Notes: generated from the sequence alone by a model not told the origin. A stretch of 33,728 nt of DNA from Candidatus Bathyarchaeota archaeon (GCA_012515445.1 JAAYYI010000013.1:1-33728), one strand, 5' to 3'; shown: positions 1 through 8,006, counted from the stretch's first letter. Translations and numbers: made by a program.

Positions 1-2
1 AC

Positions 3-857
3 CTAGCGTTTCTTAATCACATGCAGAAGTCGGACGGCAGCTTCCATAACTACCTAAGCTACGAAAGATCATTCTTAGATGTAGATGGTTCACCTGACGC
101 GGCTGGACGTACGCTTTGGGCATGCGGATGCACCATAAACAGCCAACTGCCCCAGGGAATGCGCTCAGTTGCTAGCGACATCTTTGACCGGGGATTACCT
201 AATGTTTGGAAGTCTGTTCACCTGCGTCTCTACTCTGCGGTTTTAGCCGGAATTCATGAGGTCTACCAAGCCCAACCAGATGAAAGCTTGATTGGCAGCG
301 CTGAAAAACTCGGCGACTTTATAGTTGCGGCTTTCAGGGATCAATGTAAGGATGACTGGCATTGGTTTGAGCCTCACCTGACTTACGATAACGCCCGTTT
401 GCCGCAGGCACTGTTTCTGGCTTACTCGCTTGTACAAAAGCAAGAGTTTCTCGACGTCGCGGAGCAAGCCATGAATTTTCTGCTTAATACACAGATGGTT
501 GAGGGCGTTTATGTGCCCATCGGCAACGACGGCTGGTATAAACGCGGCGGCAGCAGGTCAATGTATGATCAGCAGCCGCTTGAGGCAGCCGCAATGGTTG
601 ATGCAGCCGTCGACGGATACTACGTTACAAAAGAAAAACGCTACCTCAAAGCTGCAGAGGACATTTTCGGCTGGTACCTCGGCAGAAACAGTCGTGGCGC
701 AATAATGTATGACGCTGACACAGGCGGATGCTACGATGGATTAGCTGCAGATTGCATTAACAAGAACGAGGGCAGCGAATCCTCGATCTCTTACCTTCTG
801 GCGCGGCTGAGGCTAGAGGAGACCCGCCGGAGTTCATTGCGTAGAAAGAAGATTTAA
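3..857 (+). CDS. C-terminal part of an alpha/alpha-toroid (six-hairpin glycosidase-like) protein, 5' truncated by the window
   Basis: The reading frame is open from base 3, upstream of the first ATG at 21, so the gene enters from outside the window. The visible 284 residues are rich in aromatic and helical repeats, such as WHWFEPHLTYDNARLPQAL and RYLKAAEDIFGWYLGRN. This is the look of an (alpha/alpha)6 barrel, as found in six-hairpin glycosidases and in C-terminal domains attached to some glycosyltransferases. A GH130 gene lies 470 bases downstream on the same strand, and such pairs are familiar from carbohydrate loci. I infer a role in glycan synthesis or turnover. The catalytic activity cannot be read from this fragment, and the missing N-terminus could hold a glycosyltransferase domain. 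Confidence 0.6.
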   Translation, partial: LAFLNHMQKSDGSFHNYLSYERSFLDVDGSPDAAGRTLWACGCTINSQLPQGMRSVASDIFDRGLPNVWKSVHLRLYSAVLAGIHEVYQAQPDESLIGSAEKLGDFIVAAFRDQCKDDWHWFEPHLTYDNARLPQALFLAYSLVQKQEFLDVAEQAMNFLLNTQMVEGVYVPIGNDGWYKRGGSRSMYDQQPLEAAAMVDAAVDGYYVTKEKRYLKAAEDIFGWYLGRNSRGAIMYDADTGGCYDGLAADCINKNEGSESSISYLLARLRLEETRRSSLRRKKI

Positions 858-901
858 GCCTCGGCTTTCATGGTTCTAGTGGTTGCTTTTTGGGATGTAA
901 T

Positions 902-1315
902 ATGTGTGAACCTATGCTTAAAGTGAAAGACTTAATGTGTAAGAAGGTTATCACGGCAAAAGAGGATCAATCGGTACAGCAGGCGGTTCAGCTGCTAAGT
1001 GACCGCCATGTTGGGTCAGTGGTTGTGATTGACGACGAAGAGAAATGCATCGGCATCTTCACTGAACGAGACGCTATCCGGATGATGGCTAACAGGTCAT
1101 CCACAGATGTGCCGCTGGGTAAAAGTATGAGCCGCCACGTTGTGACGATATCTATTGACGCCTCCTTTGATGAAGCTAAACGGCTCATCTTCACCCATAA
1201 CATACGTCACCTGCCGGTAACTGATAACACTGGCAAACTAATCGGGCTGTTTTCGCTGCGTGCCTTTCTAGACGAGATACATGGTATTAAGACGCCTCTT
1301 CCAAGCGCCATCTAA
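902..1315 (+). CDS. CBS domain-pair protein
   Basis: A protein of 137 residues made almost wholly of two CBS motifs, near residues 8-60 and 73-130. Typical signatures are VKDLMCKKVITAKEDQSVQQA, the G(S)VVVID strand, GIFTERDAIR and the second-copy HLPVTDN with GLFSLR. Such pairs bind adenosyl ligands (AMP, ATP, SAM) and act as sensors or regulatory subunits. An in-frame TTG lies at 890, but I prefer the ATG at 902; an ATG at 914 is also possible. It sits 11 bases before the GH130 gene, so the two are probably co-transcribed and the CBS protein may tune sugar metabolism. That last step is inference. Confidence 0.85.
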   Translation: MCEPMLKVKDLMCKKVITAKEDQSVQQAVQLLSDRHVGSVVVIDDEEKCIGIFTERDAIRMMANRSSTDVPLGKSMSRHVVTISIDASFDEAKRLIFTHNIRHLPVTDNTGKLIGLFSLRAFLDEIHGIKTPLPSAI

Positions 1316-1326
1316 GTGAAATCAGT

Positions 1327-2226
1327 ATGGAACGTTATGTCGGTAACCCAATTCTTCGGCCCATCGAGGCGCATGACTGGGAATCAAGGTTGGTTTTTAA
1401 CCCAGCGGCGATTTATCTCAACGGCAAAGTACACCTGCTTTACCGCGCTATGGGCAACGATAACATATCCAGAATCGGCTATGCAACCTCAACCGACGGC
1501 ATCCACATAGATGAGCGGTTACCTGAGCCAGTGTATGAGCCTAAAGCCGCGTGTGAGAAAGACGGCTGTGAAGATCCACGCTTAACTGACATCGGCGGAG
1601 AATTAGTCATGGCTTACACTGCGCTACGCGAGTATAGTCACTTGCAGGTTTTCCAGATAGCGTTAACCACTATACAACGCGAGGATTTCTTGGCCCGTCG
1701 GTGGCGTTGGACACCCCGCAAGCTGCCTTTTCCCGGTATCCGCAATAAGGACGCAGCGCTTTTCCCCGAAAAAATCGGCGGTAAATACGCCATGATTCAC
1801 CGCATTGAACCTGACTTATGCATCGCCTACTCGGATGATCTTGTTCATTGGTGTGACTTGAAGTCGATGATGGCTCCGCGTGCCCGAGGCTGGGATAACT
1901 GGCGACTCGGCGTCGGAGGCACCCCGATTAGGATGAAAGATTACTGGATGGTGATCTATCACGGCGTAAGCGTGGAACGCGTTTACTCGCTGGGCATAAT
2001 CCTACTAGATCCCGACAACCCTGAACGTGTGCTTTACCGATCCCGAAAACCGATTCTCTCACCCAAACGGGACTATGAACGCTTCGGTAAAGTTCCCAAC
2101 GTTGTCTTCAGCTGCGGCAACGTGGTAATCGACGAAGAGCTTTACCTCTACTATGGCGCAGCCGACAGCGTAATCGGAGTTGCAAAACTGTCACTTGAAA
2201 AGCTGCTTGCTTCGCTGCGAAAGTAG
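1327..2226 (+). CDS. Glycoside hydrolase family 130 protein (beta-mannoside phosphorylase/hydrolase family)
   Basis: A 299-residue five-bladed beta-propeller enzyme. The early NPILRP, NPAAIY with HLLYRAMG, the CEDPRLT motif (Asp83) and the late VPNVVFSCGNVV with LYLYYGAADSV are hallmarks of GH130, whose members phosphorolyse or hydrolyse beta-linked mannosides. The Asp of the EDPR motif is the expected proton donor. Phosphorylase versus hydrolase depends on phosphate-binding residues I cannot assign by eye. No signal peptide is present, so it is cytoplasmic. It lies with the CBS gene and the toroid protein, which suggests a small glycan-processing operon. The stop TAG lies 2 bases from the end of the convergent sua5 gene, leaving no room for a separate terminator. 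Confidence 0.88.
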   Translation: MERYVGNPILRPIEAHDWESRLVFNPAAIYLNGKVHLLYRAMGNDNISRIGYATSTDGIHIDERLPEPVYEPKAACEKDGCEDPRLTDIGGELVMAYTALREYSHLQVFQIALTTIQREDFLARRWRWTPRKLPFPGIRNKDAALFPEKIGGKYAMIHRIEPDLCIAYSDDLVHWCDLKSMMAPRARGWDNWRLGVGGTPIRMKDYWMVIYHGVSVERVYSLGIILLDPDNPERVLYRSRKPILSPKRDYERFGKVPNVVFSCGNVVIDEELYLYYGAADSVIGVAKLSLEKLLASLRK

Positions 2227-2228
2227 CC

Positions 2229-3284
2229 TTATGCTTTTATGATGTGGTAGCCTGAGGCTTTACGCAGGCGATTCATAACTGCCAAGCCTATACCCTCCTG
2301 AGGCACTGACTCAGCTAAGATTACATCCACGCCTTCAGCGTCAACCTCGCGAAGCAGTCTAAAAAGGCTGGATGCGACCGTTGAGAGGTTGTGGCGGCTG
2401 CCCATTGACCTGACAACGTAGGCCCTGTAGGCGGCCTGTGTTTCGTCCGTAGCTAAAACTGCGACTTTAGCGTTTTTCTCTTTGTATTCAGCGGCGAGCT
2501 GCTTGATCTTGCCGATAACCGCTTCAACGTTGCCCTCGACTATCATAACCTGTGCCTTCGGCGCATAATGCTTATGCATCATACCCGGCGAGCGTGCCTT
2601 CTCCACTGGTATCTCGCTTTCTGCCTGCACAAACGGGTGCAGCTGCAAATCACCCAGCACCGCCTTCAGCGCTTCAAAGGGTGTTCCGCCGGGGCGTAGA
2701 AGAAGTGGGGGGTCACAGCTTAAATCGACCACCGTGGACTCCACGCCTATGTCGGCTGCTCCTCCGTCGATTATGGCGTCTATGCGTCCGTTGAGGTCTT
2801 CATATACGTGCTGTGCTGTGGTTGGGCTGGGTTTTCCTGAGAGGTTTGCGCTGGGCGCCGCGATTGGGCGTTTGCTCTGTCGAATCAGCGCCGCCGCGAC
2901 TGGATGCTTGGGCATGCGAATCGCTACTGTATCTAAGCCCGCTGTTGACTCCTTAGGCACAATAGCTGAATGCTTAAAGACGACTGTTAATGGTCCAGGC
3001 CAAAACTGCTTCATCAACTGCTCAGCCTTTTGGGATACCTCTGCCACAAGCGGATAAACATCCCTGACTTCAGCTACATGCAGAATCGGCGGATTATCAA
3101 GCGGACGCTTCTTAGCCTCAAACAATCTGAGAACCGCTTCGCCGTTAAGCGCGTCTGCTCCTAAGCCGTAGACTGTTTCTGTGGGGAAAGCCACTAAGCC
3201 GCCCCGCTTGATGATCTGCGCTGCAACCTCTATTTTGGCTGCATCGGGCTTGTCGGGATCGACTTTTAGCACGAGAGTATTCAT
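2229..3284 (-). CDS. sua5: Threonylcarbamoyl-AMP synthase, two-domain Sua5 type
   Basis: A 351-residue protein of full Sua5 length. The YrdC domain occupies about residues 15-205, with KRGGLVAFPTETVYGLGADA at 26-45 and the SANLSG motif at 145-150. The linker motif SPGMMHKHYAP is at 232-242, and the Sua5 C-terminal domain follows to the end. The enzyme makes threonylcarbamoyl-AMP from threonine, bicarbonate and ATP, the first step of the t6A37 modification of ANN-decoding tRNAs, completed by KEOPS. Its start overlaps the stop of the GNAT gene by 4 bases, so the two are translationally coupled. Confidence 0.95.
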   Translation of the reverse strand: MNTLVLKVDPDKPDAAKIEVAAQIIKRGGLVAFPTETVYGLGADALNGEAVLRLFEAKKRPLDNPPILHVAEVRDVYPLVAEVSQKAEQLMKQFWPGPLTVVFKHSAIVPKESTAGLDTVAIRMPKHPVAAALIRQSKRPIAAPSANLSGKPSPTTAQHVYEDLNGRIDAIIDGGAADIGVESTVVDLSCDPPLLLRPGGTPFEALKAVLGDLQLHPFVQAESEIPVEKARSPGMMHKHYAPKAQVMIVEGNVEAVIGKIKQLAAEYKEKNAKVAVLATDETQAAYRAYVVRSMGSRHNLSTVASSLFRLLREVDAEGVDVILAESVPQEGIGLAVMNRLRKASGYHIIKA

Positions 3285-3772
3285 TGACTGCGCCTTCTTT
3301 CCAGCACCACTGAGGTTTCAACCTGCCGGTCTGGTATGTTCCAGTACTTTTTGAATAGCTTATGTGTTTCCGTTTTGGAAAGCAGTTTGAATCCGTGTTT
3401 CTGGTAGAAATGGATTGCCCAGGGTGCATCCTGCCAGGTGCCGATTAGTACACAGTCGGTTTCTGCTAGGTTCATTAAGTAGTTTAGTATCTGCTCGCCT
3501 AAGCCCATCCGCTGGTGCTTGGTCAGCGTGTAAGCATGTCGGATTAAGGTGGTGTCTTTTACTCGTTGGATGCCCATGACGGCGGCTAACTCGCTGTTTA
3601 CAGTTACGCCGTAGAATTGTACGCCTGCCTCGATTTCCCCTCTAAGTTCCTCTTTGGGCATGTAGGGTTCATGGTAGCGGTCAGATGGGATCTTTCCCTT
3701 ATAAGCTACTGCGGCGTCGTTAACTATCGCATAGATGGTTTGGAAGTCGGCGTCTGTGAGCTTGCGGATCAT
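3281..3772 (-). CDS. GNAT-family N-acetyltransferase
   Basis: 163 residues with the GNAT fold. The pyrophosphate-binding loop of acetyl-CoA is visible as QRMGLGEQIL from residue 87, followed by the strand-helix GTWQDAPWAIHFYQKHGFKLL typical of the C-terminal half. The substrate cannot be told from sequence. It lies between a small conserved gene (19 bases upstream) and sua5 (4-base overlap), so all three are likely one transcript. The link to tRNA modification or protein maturation is only by position. Confidence 0.88.
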   Translation of the reverse strand: MIRKLTDADFQTIYAIVNDAAVAYKGKIPSDRYHEPYMPKEELRGEIEAGVQFYGVTVNSELAAVMGIQRVKDTTLIRHAYTLTKHQRMGLGEQILNYLMNLAETDCVLIGTWQDAPWAIHFYQKHGFKLLSKTETHKLFKKYWNIPDRQVETSVVLERRRSQ

Positions 3773-3791
3773 TCCTTATGCACGGGCTGCA

Positions 3792-4178
3792 TTAGGCTGA
3801 TGTTGGTTCTTTTCTGTTATCCGCTTTTAGTACCCTGTCAATTAGGCGAGTGAAAAAGTCTTGGGCTTGCAGTTCAGTGAATCGGTCAAGGTAGACGGAG
3901 ACCATTGCGATTTTGTTTTTTCTGGATGCAATGTACTCGGCGAACATTCTTGCGGAGATGATGTGTCTGTCGCCGACAAGTACCGAGGAGGTTACGGAGC
4001 CGCCTAATCCGCTGGGTTTTGGAACGGCGATAGCCATTGTGCCCAAGCGGTCTTCTTTTTCGCTTAGCATAACCATGATGCTGTTTTTTGCTTCCACGTA
4101 TACGGCTAGGAAGCGTGTTTCCTGCTCTTGGAGTTCCTCTTTTATGACGTTGGCTCGGTCGAAGTCCTTCCGTTCCAC
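3792..4178 (-). CDS. Conserved small protein, possibly a proteasome-assembly chaperone (PAC3/PAC4-like)
   Basis: 128 residues starting at a GTG (read on the minus strand at 4178). The middle reads as a beta-rich domain (RFLAVYVEAKNSIMVMLSEK, LGTMAIAVP), followed by a helix and strand, ARMFAEYIASRKNKIAMVSVYL. The last element resembles the C-terminal pattern of eukaryotic and archaeal proteasome-assembly chaperones 3/4, where a basic helix leads to a VSVxL strand. This is a remote resemblance by eye, so I keep it as a suggestion. A TATA-like stretch lies near 4218-4226 on the minus strand. The gene leads the operon with GNAT and sua5. Confidence 0.6.
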   Translation of the reverse strand: MERKDFDRANVIKEELQEQETRFLAVYVEAKNSIMVMLSEKEDRLGTMAIAVPKPSGLGGSVTSSVLVGDRHIISARMFAEYIASRKNKIAMVSVYLDRFTELQAQDFFTRLIDRVLKADNRKEPTSA

Positions 4179-4534
4179 CTAAACTTTCCCTCTCTGACTG
4201 GGTATTTGCAGACGGAGCCTTAAAAAGAATTCATACATAAACGACGCATTTAATTTGGCCAGTGCTAGCGTTGCCTCTGAGCAGCTCTACCTCCGTTTCC
4301 TTGTCAGTAGAGTAAAATTTTGGGTCGGTTTGACTTTTAAATTAGAAGAAGAGGAGAATGCCGCCCTGCTACTTCATCTTCTAAAAGTCTTAGCAGAAAC
4401 AGCCGTTTTTGGTTCAGCGCCTGGTTTGGGCTGCAGGCTGGTTGTGGGCTTTCTACAAGCAAGAGCAGACAAAACAGGCCTTTTTTGGTCTATTATTATA
4501 TAAAGCGACCAGATACGCTATGTTCATTTGGTGG
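4179..4534. other. Intergenic stretch, 356 bases
   Basis: It separates the end of the beta-helix gene from the start of the small conserved gene, both on the minus strand. It should hold the promoter of the latter; a T-rich TATA-like segment lies near 4218-4226. An 82-codon frame opens on the plus strand from a TTG, but it has no ribosome site and no recognisable composition. A minus-strand frame with a proline/alanine-rich tail (ending near 4370) has no start codon. I see no RNA gene. Confidence 0.5.
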
Positions 4535-5659
4535 TTAGAACGCATTTTTTCTCTTCTTGAAGTAAACAATAAGCCCCATGATGACTAATATGCCTGCGAT
4601 TGAGGCTGCTACCTCTATTTGGGTATAGTCAGTTAGGGATGGCTTATCTGATGGTTGCTTGTCGAGGGGGTCTTCTTCGTGGATGGCAAACATGCAGGTA
4701 GTGTTAAAGGGCTCCGTAAGCGGGTAGCTGTCTACGCCGTATACTTGCTCTTTCCAGACCCCGTTTTGGTGCCATCCGCCCGTGTAGTATTCACCCATAA
4801 TGCGGTAGCTACCAGTGCCGTTATAGAGGTCCCAGTAGTTGCCGACTGAACCATTGTCCCAGTAGTTTGTGGTGTTTGTTAGACACTGCGGCTCGATTGC
4901 TTTCTGGTTGCCGATAAAGTTGTTCTGGGAGAATGTGTTGTTGACTGTTTTTCCGTTGTAGCCCCATCCGCTCACCCAGTTTGGTTGTGGAAGCCATATG
5001 CCGCCGCCATTATCCAGAAAAGTGTTGCCAACGATGCTATTGCTTTTTGAGGAATCTACCTGTAACCCGTAATCGTTGCGGACCAAAATATTCCCTAAAA
5101 TAGTGTTCTGGGAAGAGAGGTAAAGCCAGACGCCTACACCGCAATCAGATATCCTGTTGCCTGAAATGTTACAGTTCTTGGCTTCTTGGATGTGAATTCC
5201 CGCCAGCCTAAACTCGGTTCTCCTGACAAAGATGCCGCTGTCCATTGGGTAACCCAGACCCGACCAGCCGCCTTGACCCAGCCAGTCTGCGGGCCAGTTG
5301 TGCTGGTAGTATCTTCTGGGTGTGTTGTGGGTCAGTGAATAGGTAATGGTTAGGCCTGTAACTGTGACGCCGTTATGTCGGATTAGAATTACTGTTCCTG
5401 TGGTGTTGCCGTTGATTATGGTTCCGTTTGTGTCTTCGCCTCGTAGTGTGATGGCTTTATCGATTACTATAGTTTCGTTGTAGACTCCTTGTTTGATATA
5501 TATAGTGTCGCCGTCTGTGGCGTTTTGGAGAGCATCATTGATAGTGGGAAAATCGGTGGGAACAGTTAACGTGTTTCCCTCTGCAGAGACAGGCTGGAAT
5601 ACAAGAAAGGAAGCTGCCAACATGGAAGCGATTATGATTACGCACGCTGTTTTGTGCAT
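4535..5659 (-). CDS. Secreted, membrane-anchored right-handed beta-helix protein (NosD/pectate-lyase-like repeats)
   Basis: 374 residues. An N-terminal signal peptide (about 1-26, ending QPVSA) is followed by FPTINDALQNATDGDTIYIKQG, the classic entry into the parallel beta-helix of NosD and pectin-lyase-like proteins. Repeats such as NCNISGNRISDCGVGVWL, NTILGNILVRNDYGL and SNSIVGNTFLDNGGGI form successive coils. A single membrane helix (about 346-366) with a KKRK stop-transfer ends the protein, so the domain faces outside the cell. There are many N-x-S/T sequons, suggesting N-glycosylation. A GGTGA ribosome site lies 9 bases before the ATG. The ligand is unknown: carbohydrate binding or a structural surface role are both possible. 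Confidence 0.85.
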   Translation of the reverse strand: MHKTACVIIIASMLAASFLVFQPVSAEGNTLTVPTDFPTINDALQNATDGDTIYIKQGVYNETIVIDKAITLRGEDTNGTIINGNTTGTVILIRHNGVTVTGLTITYSLTHNTPRRYYQHNWPADWLGQGGWSGLGYPMDSGIFVRRTEFRLAGIHIQEAKNCNISGNRISDCGVGVWLYLSSQNTILGNILVRNDYGLQVDSSKSNSIVGNTFLDNGGGIWLPQPNWVSGWGYNGKTVNNTFSQNNFIGNQKAIEPQCLTNTTNYWDNGSVGNYWDLYNGTGSYRIMGEYYTGGWHQNGVWKEQVYGVDSYPLTEPFNTTCMFAIHEEDPLDKQPSDKPSLTDYTQIEVAASIAGILVIMGLIVYFKKRKNAF

Positions 5660-5790
5660 CTACCTATTTCACCATCGCCTAACATTCGCCTGAGATGGGA
5701 TTTAGTTCTACTCAAGGAACATGATGTTCTCCTGCTGGAACACTTCTCCTCGTTTCGACTGGTTCTGTATTATCAGGCGATTATGGCAAA

Positions 5791-5827
5791 ACTATAAGCA
5801 TAAGTAAATACAAGCCTCAATAGGAGG
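5791..5827 (+). promoter_or_regulatory. TATA box and Shine-Dalgarno of the sequon-rich surface protein
   Basis: ACTATAAGC at 5791-5799 is a good archaeal TATA element, placing a transcript start near 5820. AGGAGG at 5822-5827 follows at once. The nearest codon with normal spacing in the open frame is ATA at 5836, 8 bases on. The next ATG in frame is at 5950, 122 bases from the ribosome site. This decides the start proposed for the gene. Confidence 0.65.
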
Positions 5828-5835
5828 CAAAAGCA

Positions 5836-7131
5836 ATAAGCAGCTTTCAACCAGTCAGGAAGCTCCTGCTCGCCGTTTTCCTTATCGCTATCCTCGCCGT
5901 TTCAACTTTTGCCGCGTTTATTTACCTTCGGAACGGCGGAGGCCAAGCCATGGTAAAGTCTGAACCCTACGTCGGCGTAGCTTTCTGCGGTAACACAACA
6001 GCTGAAGCCATAGCGCTGATTGACCGAACAAAAAACTATACCAACCTATTCGTACTGGACACTGGCAGAAACGAGTTAAGCAGTAACGAATCAGCTGTAT
6101 ATGAAATCTGTGACTATGCTACTTCCAGCGGTTTGAACCTAATAGTTAATTTAGGCATTAATGGCCCCTATGAGGCCAATGTTACGACTTGGTTCTGGAA
6201 CGCTAACCTGACGGACATGAAAGCGAACTGGACACAGCGTTGGGGCGACAAATTCCTTGGCATATACTACAACGACGAAATCGGCGGTGTCCAGTTGGAT
6301 GGTGCATGGGCTGGTTTTTTCTATGCGGCTGGAGATAGGCTGGCAAATTCTCGCATCCCCGCCATTAGAGCTTTGGAGGAAATACAAACTAAGCTTGAGT
6401 TCTATAGGGATACTAATACGGTACCAGATAATTACGATATGGAAGCTGATTTCTTTGTCAATCTGGTCGTAAATTACTACCCTGGCTTAGCAGAGTTAAA
6501 CAAAAACAACGTTACATCATTCATGTCTGATTATGGTTTATACTGGTGGGATTACCTCGGCGGTTATGATGTCATGCTTGCTGAGTTGGGGTGGAACGCT
6601 AGCGTTGCTCAGCAGATAGCGCAGGTTAAAGGCGCCGCTCGTTTGCAGGATAAGGATTGGGGTGCAATGATTACATGGAAGTATAATGATGTGCCCTTCT
6701 TGGATAGTGCTAAATCGATCTATGACCAGATGCTGGCTTCTTACCAAGCTGGCGCTAAATACATAATGATCTTTAATCTTGCAATAGAAAAGAACGGTAC
6801 GAACACAGCGGAAGCTATGGTTGATGAGCACTATATGGCGCTGTACCAGTTCTGGCAGGATATCCACTCTAAAGAGTACCTTGACAACAGTGGAGCGGAG
6901 GCTGCGTTAGTGCTGCCACACAATTACGGTTGGGGTATGCGTAACCCGAACGATACCATCTGGGGCTTTTGGCATACGGATGATAAGACAGACCAGATCG
7001 CTACTACCATGTATAAGCTGCTTATGAAATACGATACTAAACTGGACATAGTGTACGAGGACCCAGCTTTTCCAGTTGCTGCTGCGCATTATAAGCATAT
7101 TTACTACTGGAACCAAACCATACCTGATTAA
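5836..7131 (+). CDS. Membrane-anchored extracellular protein of unknown function, probable TIM-barrel glycosidase-like domain; putative ATA start
   Basis: From the ATA at 5836 the product is 431 residues. It begins with a basic stretch (PVRKLL) and a hydrophobic helix (residues 10-34, ending FIYLR) that anchors or exports it. Starting at the first ATG (5950) would remove this helix and leave a protein with 11 N-x-S/T sequons in the cytoplasm, which makes no sense for N-glycosylation. The body alternates strands and helices (LFVLDTG, LNLIVNLGI, KFLGIYYNDE, YIMIFNLA), which resembles a (beta/alpha)8 enzyme. The YYNDE segment looks like a possible acidic active-site strand. I do not recognise a named family. 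It is divergent from the beta-helix gene, and both look like surface proteins. Confidence 0.75.
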   Translation: MSSFQPVRKLLLAVFLIAILAVSTFAAFIYLRNGGGQAMVKSEPYVGVAFCGNTTAEAIALIDRTKNYTNLFVLDTGRNELSSNESAVYEICDYATSSGLNLIVNLGINGPYEANVTTWFWNANLTDMKANWTQRWGDKFLGIYYNDEIGGVQLDGAWAGFFYAAGDRLANSRIPAIRALEEIQTKLEFYRDTNTVPDNYDMEADFFVNLVVNYYPGLAELNKNNVTSFMSDYGLYWWDYLGGYDVMLAELGWNASVAQQIAQVKGAARLQDKDWGAMITWKYNDVPFLDSAKSIYDQMLASYQAGAKYIMIFNLAIEKNGTNTAEAMVDEHYMALYQFWQDIHSKEYLDNSGAEAALVLPHNYGWGMRNPNDTIWGFWHTDDKTDQIATTMYKLLMKYDTKLDIVYEDPAFPVAAAHYKHIYYWNQTIPD

Positions 7132-7139
7132 CGCTAAGC

Positions 7140-7155
7140 ATCCTTTTTTTAGGAT
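7140..7155 (+). terminator. Poly-T hairpin after the surface protein gene
   Basis: ATCCT, six T and AGGAT form a 5-bp inverted repeat 8 bases after the stop codon. The run of seven T (7144-7150) fits archaeal T-rich termination. The right arm merges into the TATA box of the next gene. Confidence 0.45.
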
Positions 7156-7163
7156 AAATATTT
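7154..7163 (+). promoter_or_regulatory. TATA box of the methyltransferase gene
   Basis: ATAAATATTT at 7154-7163 predicts a transcript start near 7184. That lies downstream of the TTG at 7171 and upstream of the ATG at 7210, which supports the ATG as start. Confidence 0.5.
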
Positions 7164-7209
7164 CTTACCCTTGCTACATTTATTGAAAACTTGTAAAACA
7201 GGCGATACC

Positions 7210-7926
7210 ATGCAACACCCAAAAACAGCGAAGTACGATAAGCAGTTTGTAAGCGATAACCTGATGGGGCCAAATGCGCTCAAAATGGTAGAGGAACTCA
7301 CCGCAAATCTTGACCTGCATCCCGGCATGAGAGTGCTTGACTTAGGCTGCGGAAAAGGTTTAACGTCGATTTTTTTGGCAAAAGAGTTCGGCGTTCAGGT
7401 TTTCGCTACTGACCTCTGGATAACCGCTACGGAGAACTATAGCCGCTTTAAACAAGTCGGTTTAGACAGCCGGATTATTCCCATACATGCAGACGCTACT
7501 GCTTTACCTTATGCCGACGAATACTTCGACGCAGTCATCAGCATCGACGCCTACTACTATTTTGGCAAAAACGAAACCTTCATGGATGAAAAACTTGCTC
7601 CACTGATTAAGCCTAATGGCATTATTGCGTTAGCGTTTCCGGGGTTTAAGAAGGATATTCATGCGAATCTGCCACCTGAATTTCTGCTGTCGTGGACTGC
7701 TGAGGATTTGGAAACGTTCCATAGCTGCGAGTGGTGGAGCAACCTGTTCTCGAAGTCAAAGAAAATCCGCTTGGACAAAGTTGGGGAATTGAGTTGCCAT
7801 GGTGAATGCTGGGCTGACTGGTTAGCTACGGATAATCCTTATGCTGTCAGGGATAGGCCCTCTATGGAAGCTGGCGCAGGGAAATACATGAACCTTATTT
7901 CAGTGATGGCTACCAAGAGAAGCTAA
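7210..7926 (+). CDS. Class I SAM-dependent methyltransferase (type 11/25-like)
   Basis: 238 residues from the ATG at 7210. Motif I is VLDLGCGKGL (residues 42-51), followed by the acidic strand VFATDLW and motif III-like ADATALPYADEYFDAVISIDAYYYFG. These are clear marks of the Rossmann-type SAM-binding fold. The C-terminal half carries several Trp and Cys residues (SCEWWSNLF, LSCHGECWADW) that may shape the acceptor site. The substrate is unknown; small-molecule or lipid methylation is likely for this subfamily. It has its own promoter and is followed by a terminator, so it is probably monocistronic. Confidence 0.85.
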   Translation: MQHPKTAKYDKQFVSDNLMGPNALKMVEELTANLDLHPGMRVLDLGCGKGLTSIFLAKEFGVQVFATDLWITATENYSRFKQVGLDSRIIPIHADATALPYADEYFDAVISIDAYYYFGKNETFMDEKLAPLIKPNGIIALAFPGFKKDIHANLPPEFLLSWTAEDLETFHSCEWWSNLFSKSKKIRLDKVGELSCHGECWADWLATDNPYAVRDRPSMEAGAGKYMNLISVMATKRS

Positions 7927-7947
7927 CAAGCAGTCATTTCAGATTTT

Positions 7948-7968
7948 AAGGGCTCAAACCCTTTTTTT
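7948..7968 (+). terminator. Hairpin plus T-run terminator after the methyltransferase gene
   Basis: AAGGG (7948-7952) pairs with CCCTT (7959-7963) around a 6-base loop and runs directly into seven T. It lies 22 bases after the stop codon. Confidence 0.6.
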
Positions 7969-7973
7969 GGCGA

Positions 7974-8004
7974 ATTTATTTAAGGAATGCCACTAAAAAG
8001 TGGC
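7974..8004 (+). promoter_or_regulatory. TATA box and dyad immediately before the zinc-ribbon membrane protein
   Basis: ATTTATTTAA at 7974-7983 is the TATA element. GCCACT-AAAA-AGTGGC at 7989-8004 is a perfect 6-bp inverted repeat covering the expected transcript start and ending 2 bases before the ATG at 8007. It could be an operator for a dimeric repressor or a hairpin at the start codon. The role is inferred from position only. Confidence 0.5.
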
Positions 8005-8006
8005 GT

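Noticed and set aside
4255-4503. An 82-codon plus-strand frame from a TTG
   Set aside because: No ribosome site, no promoter at proper distance and no recognisable pattern; left as intergenic.
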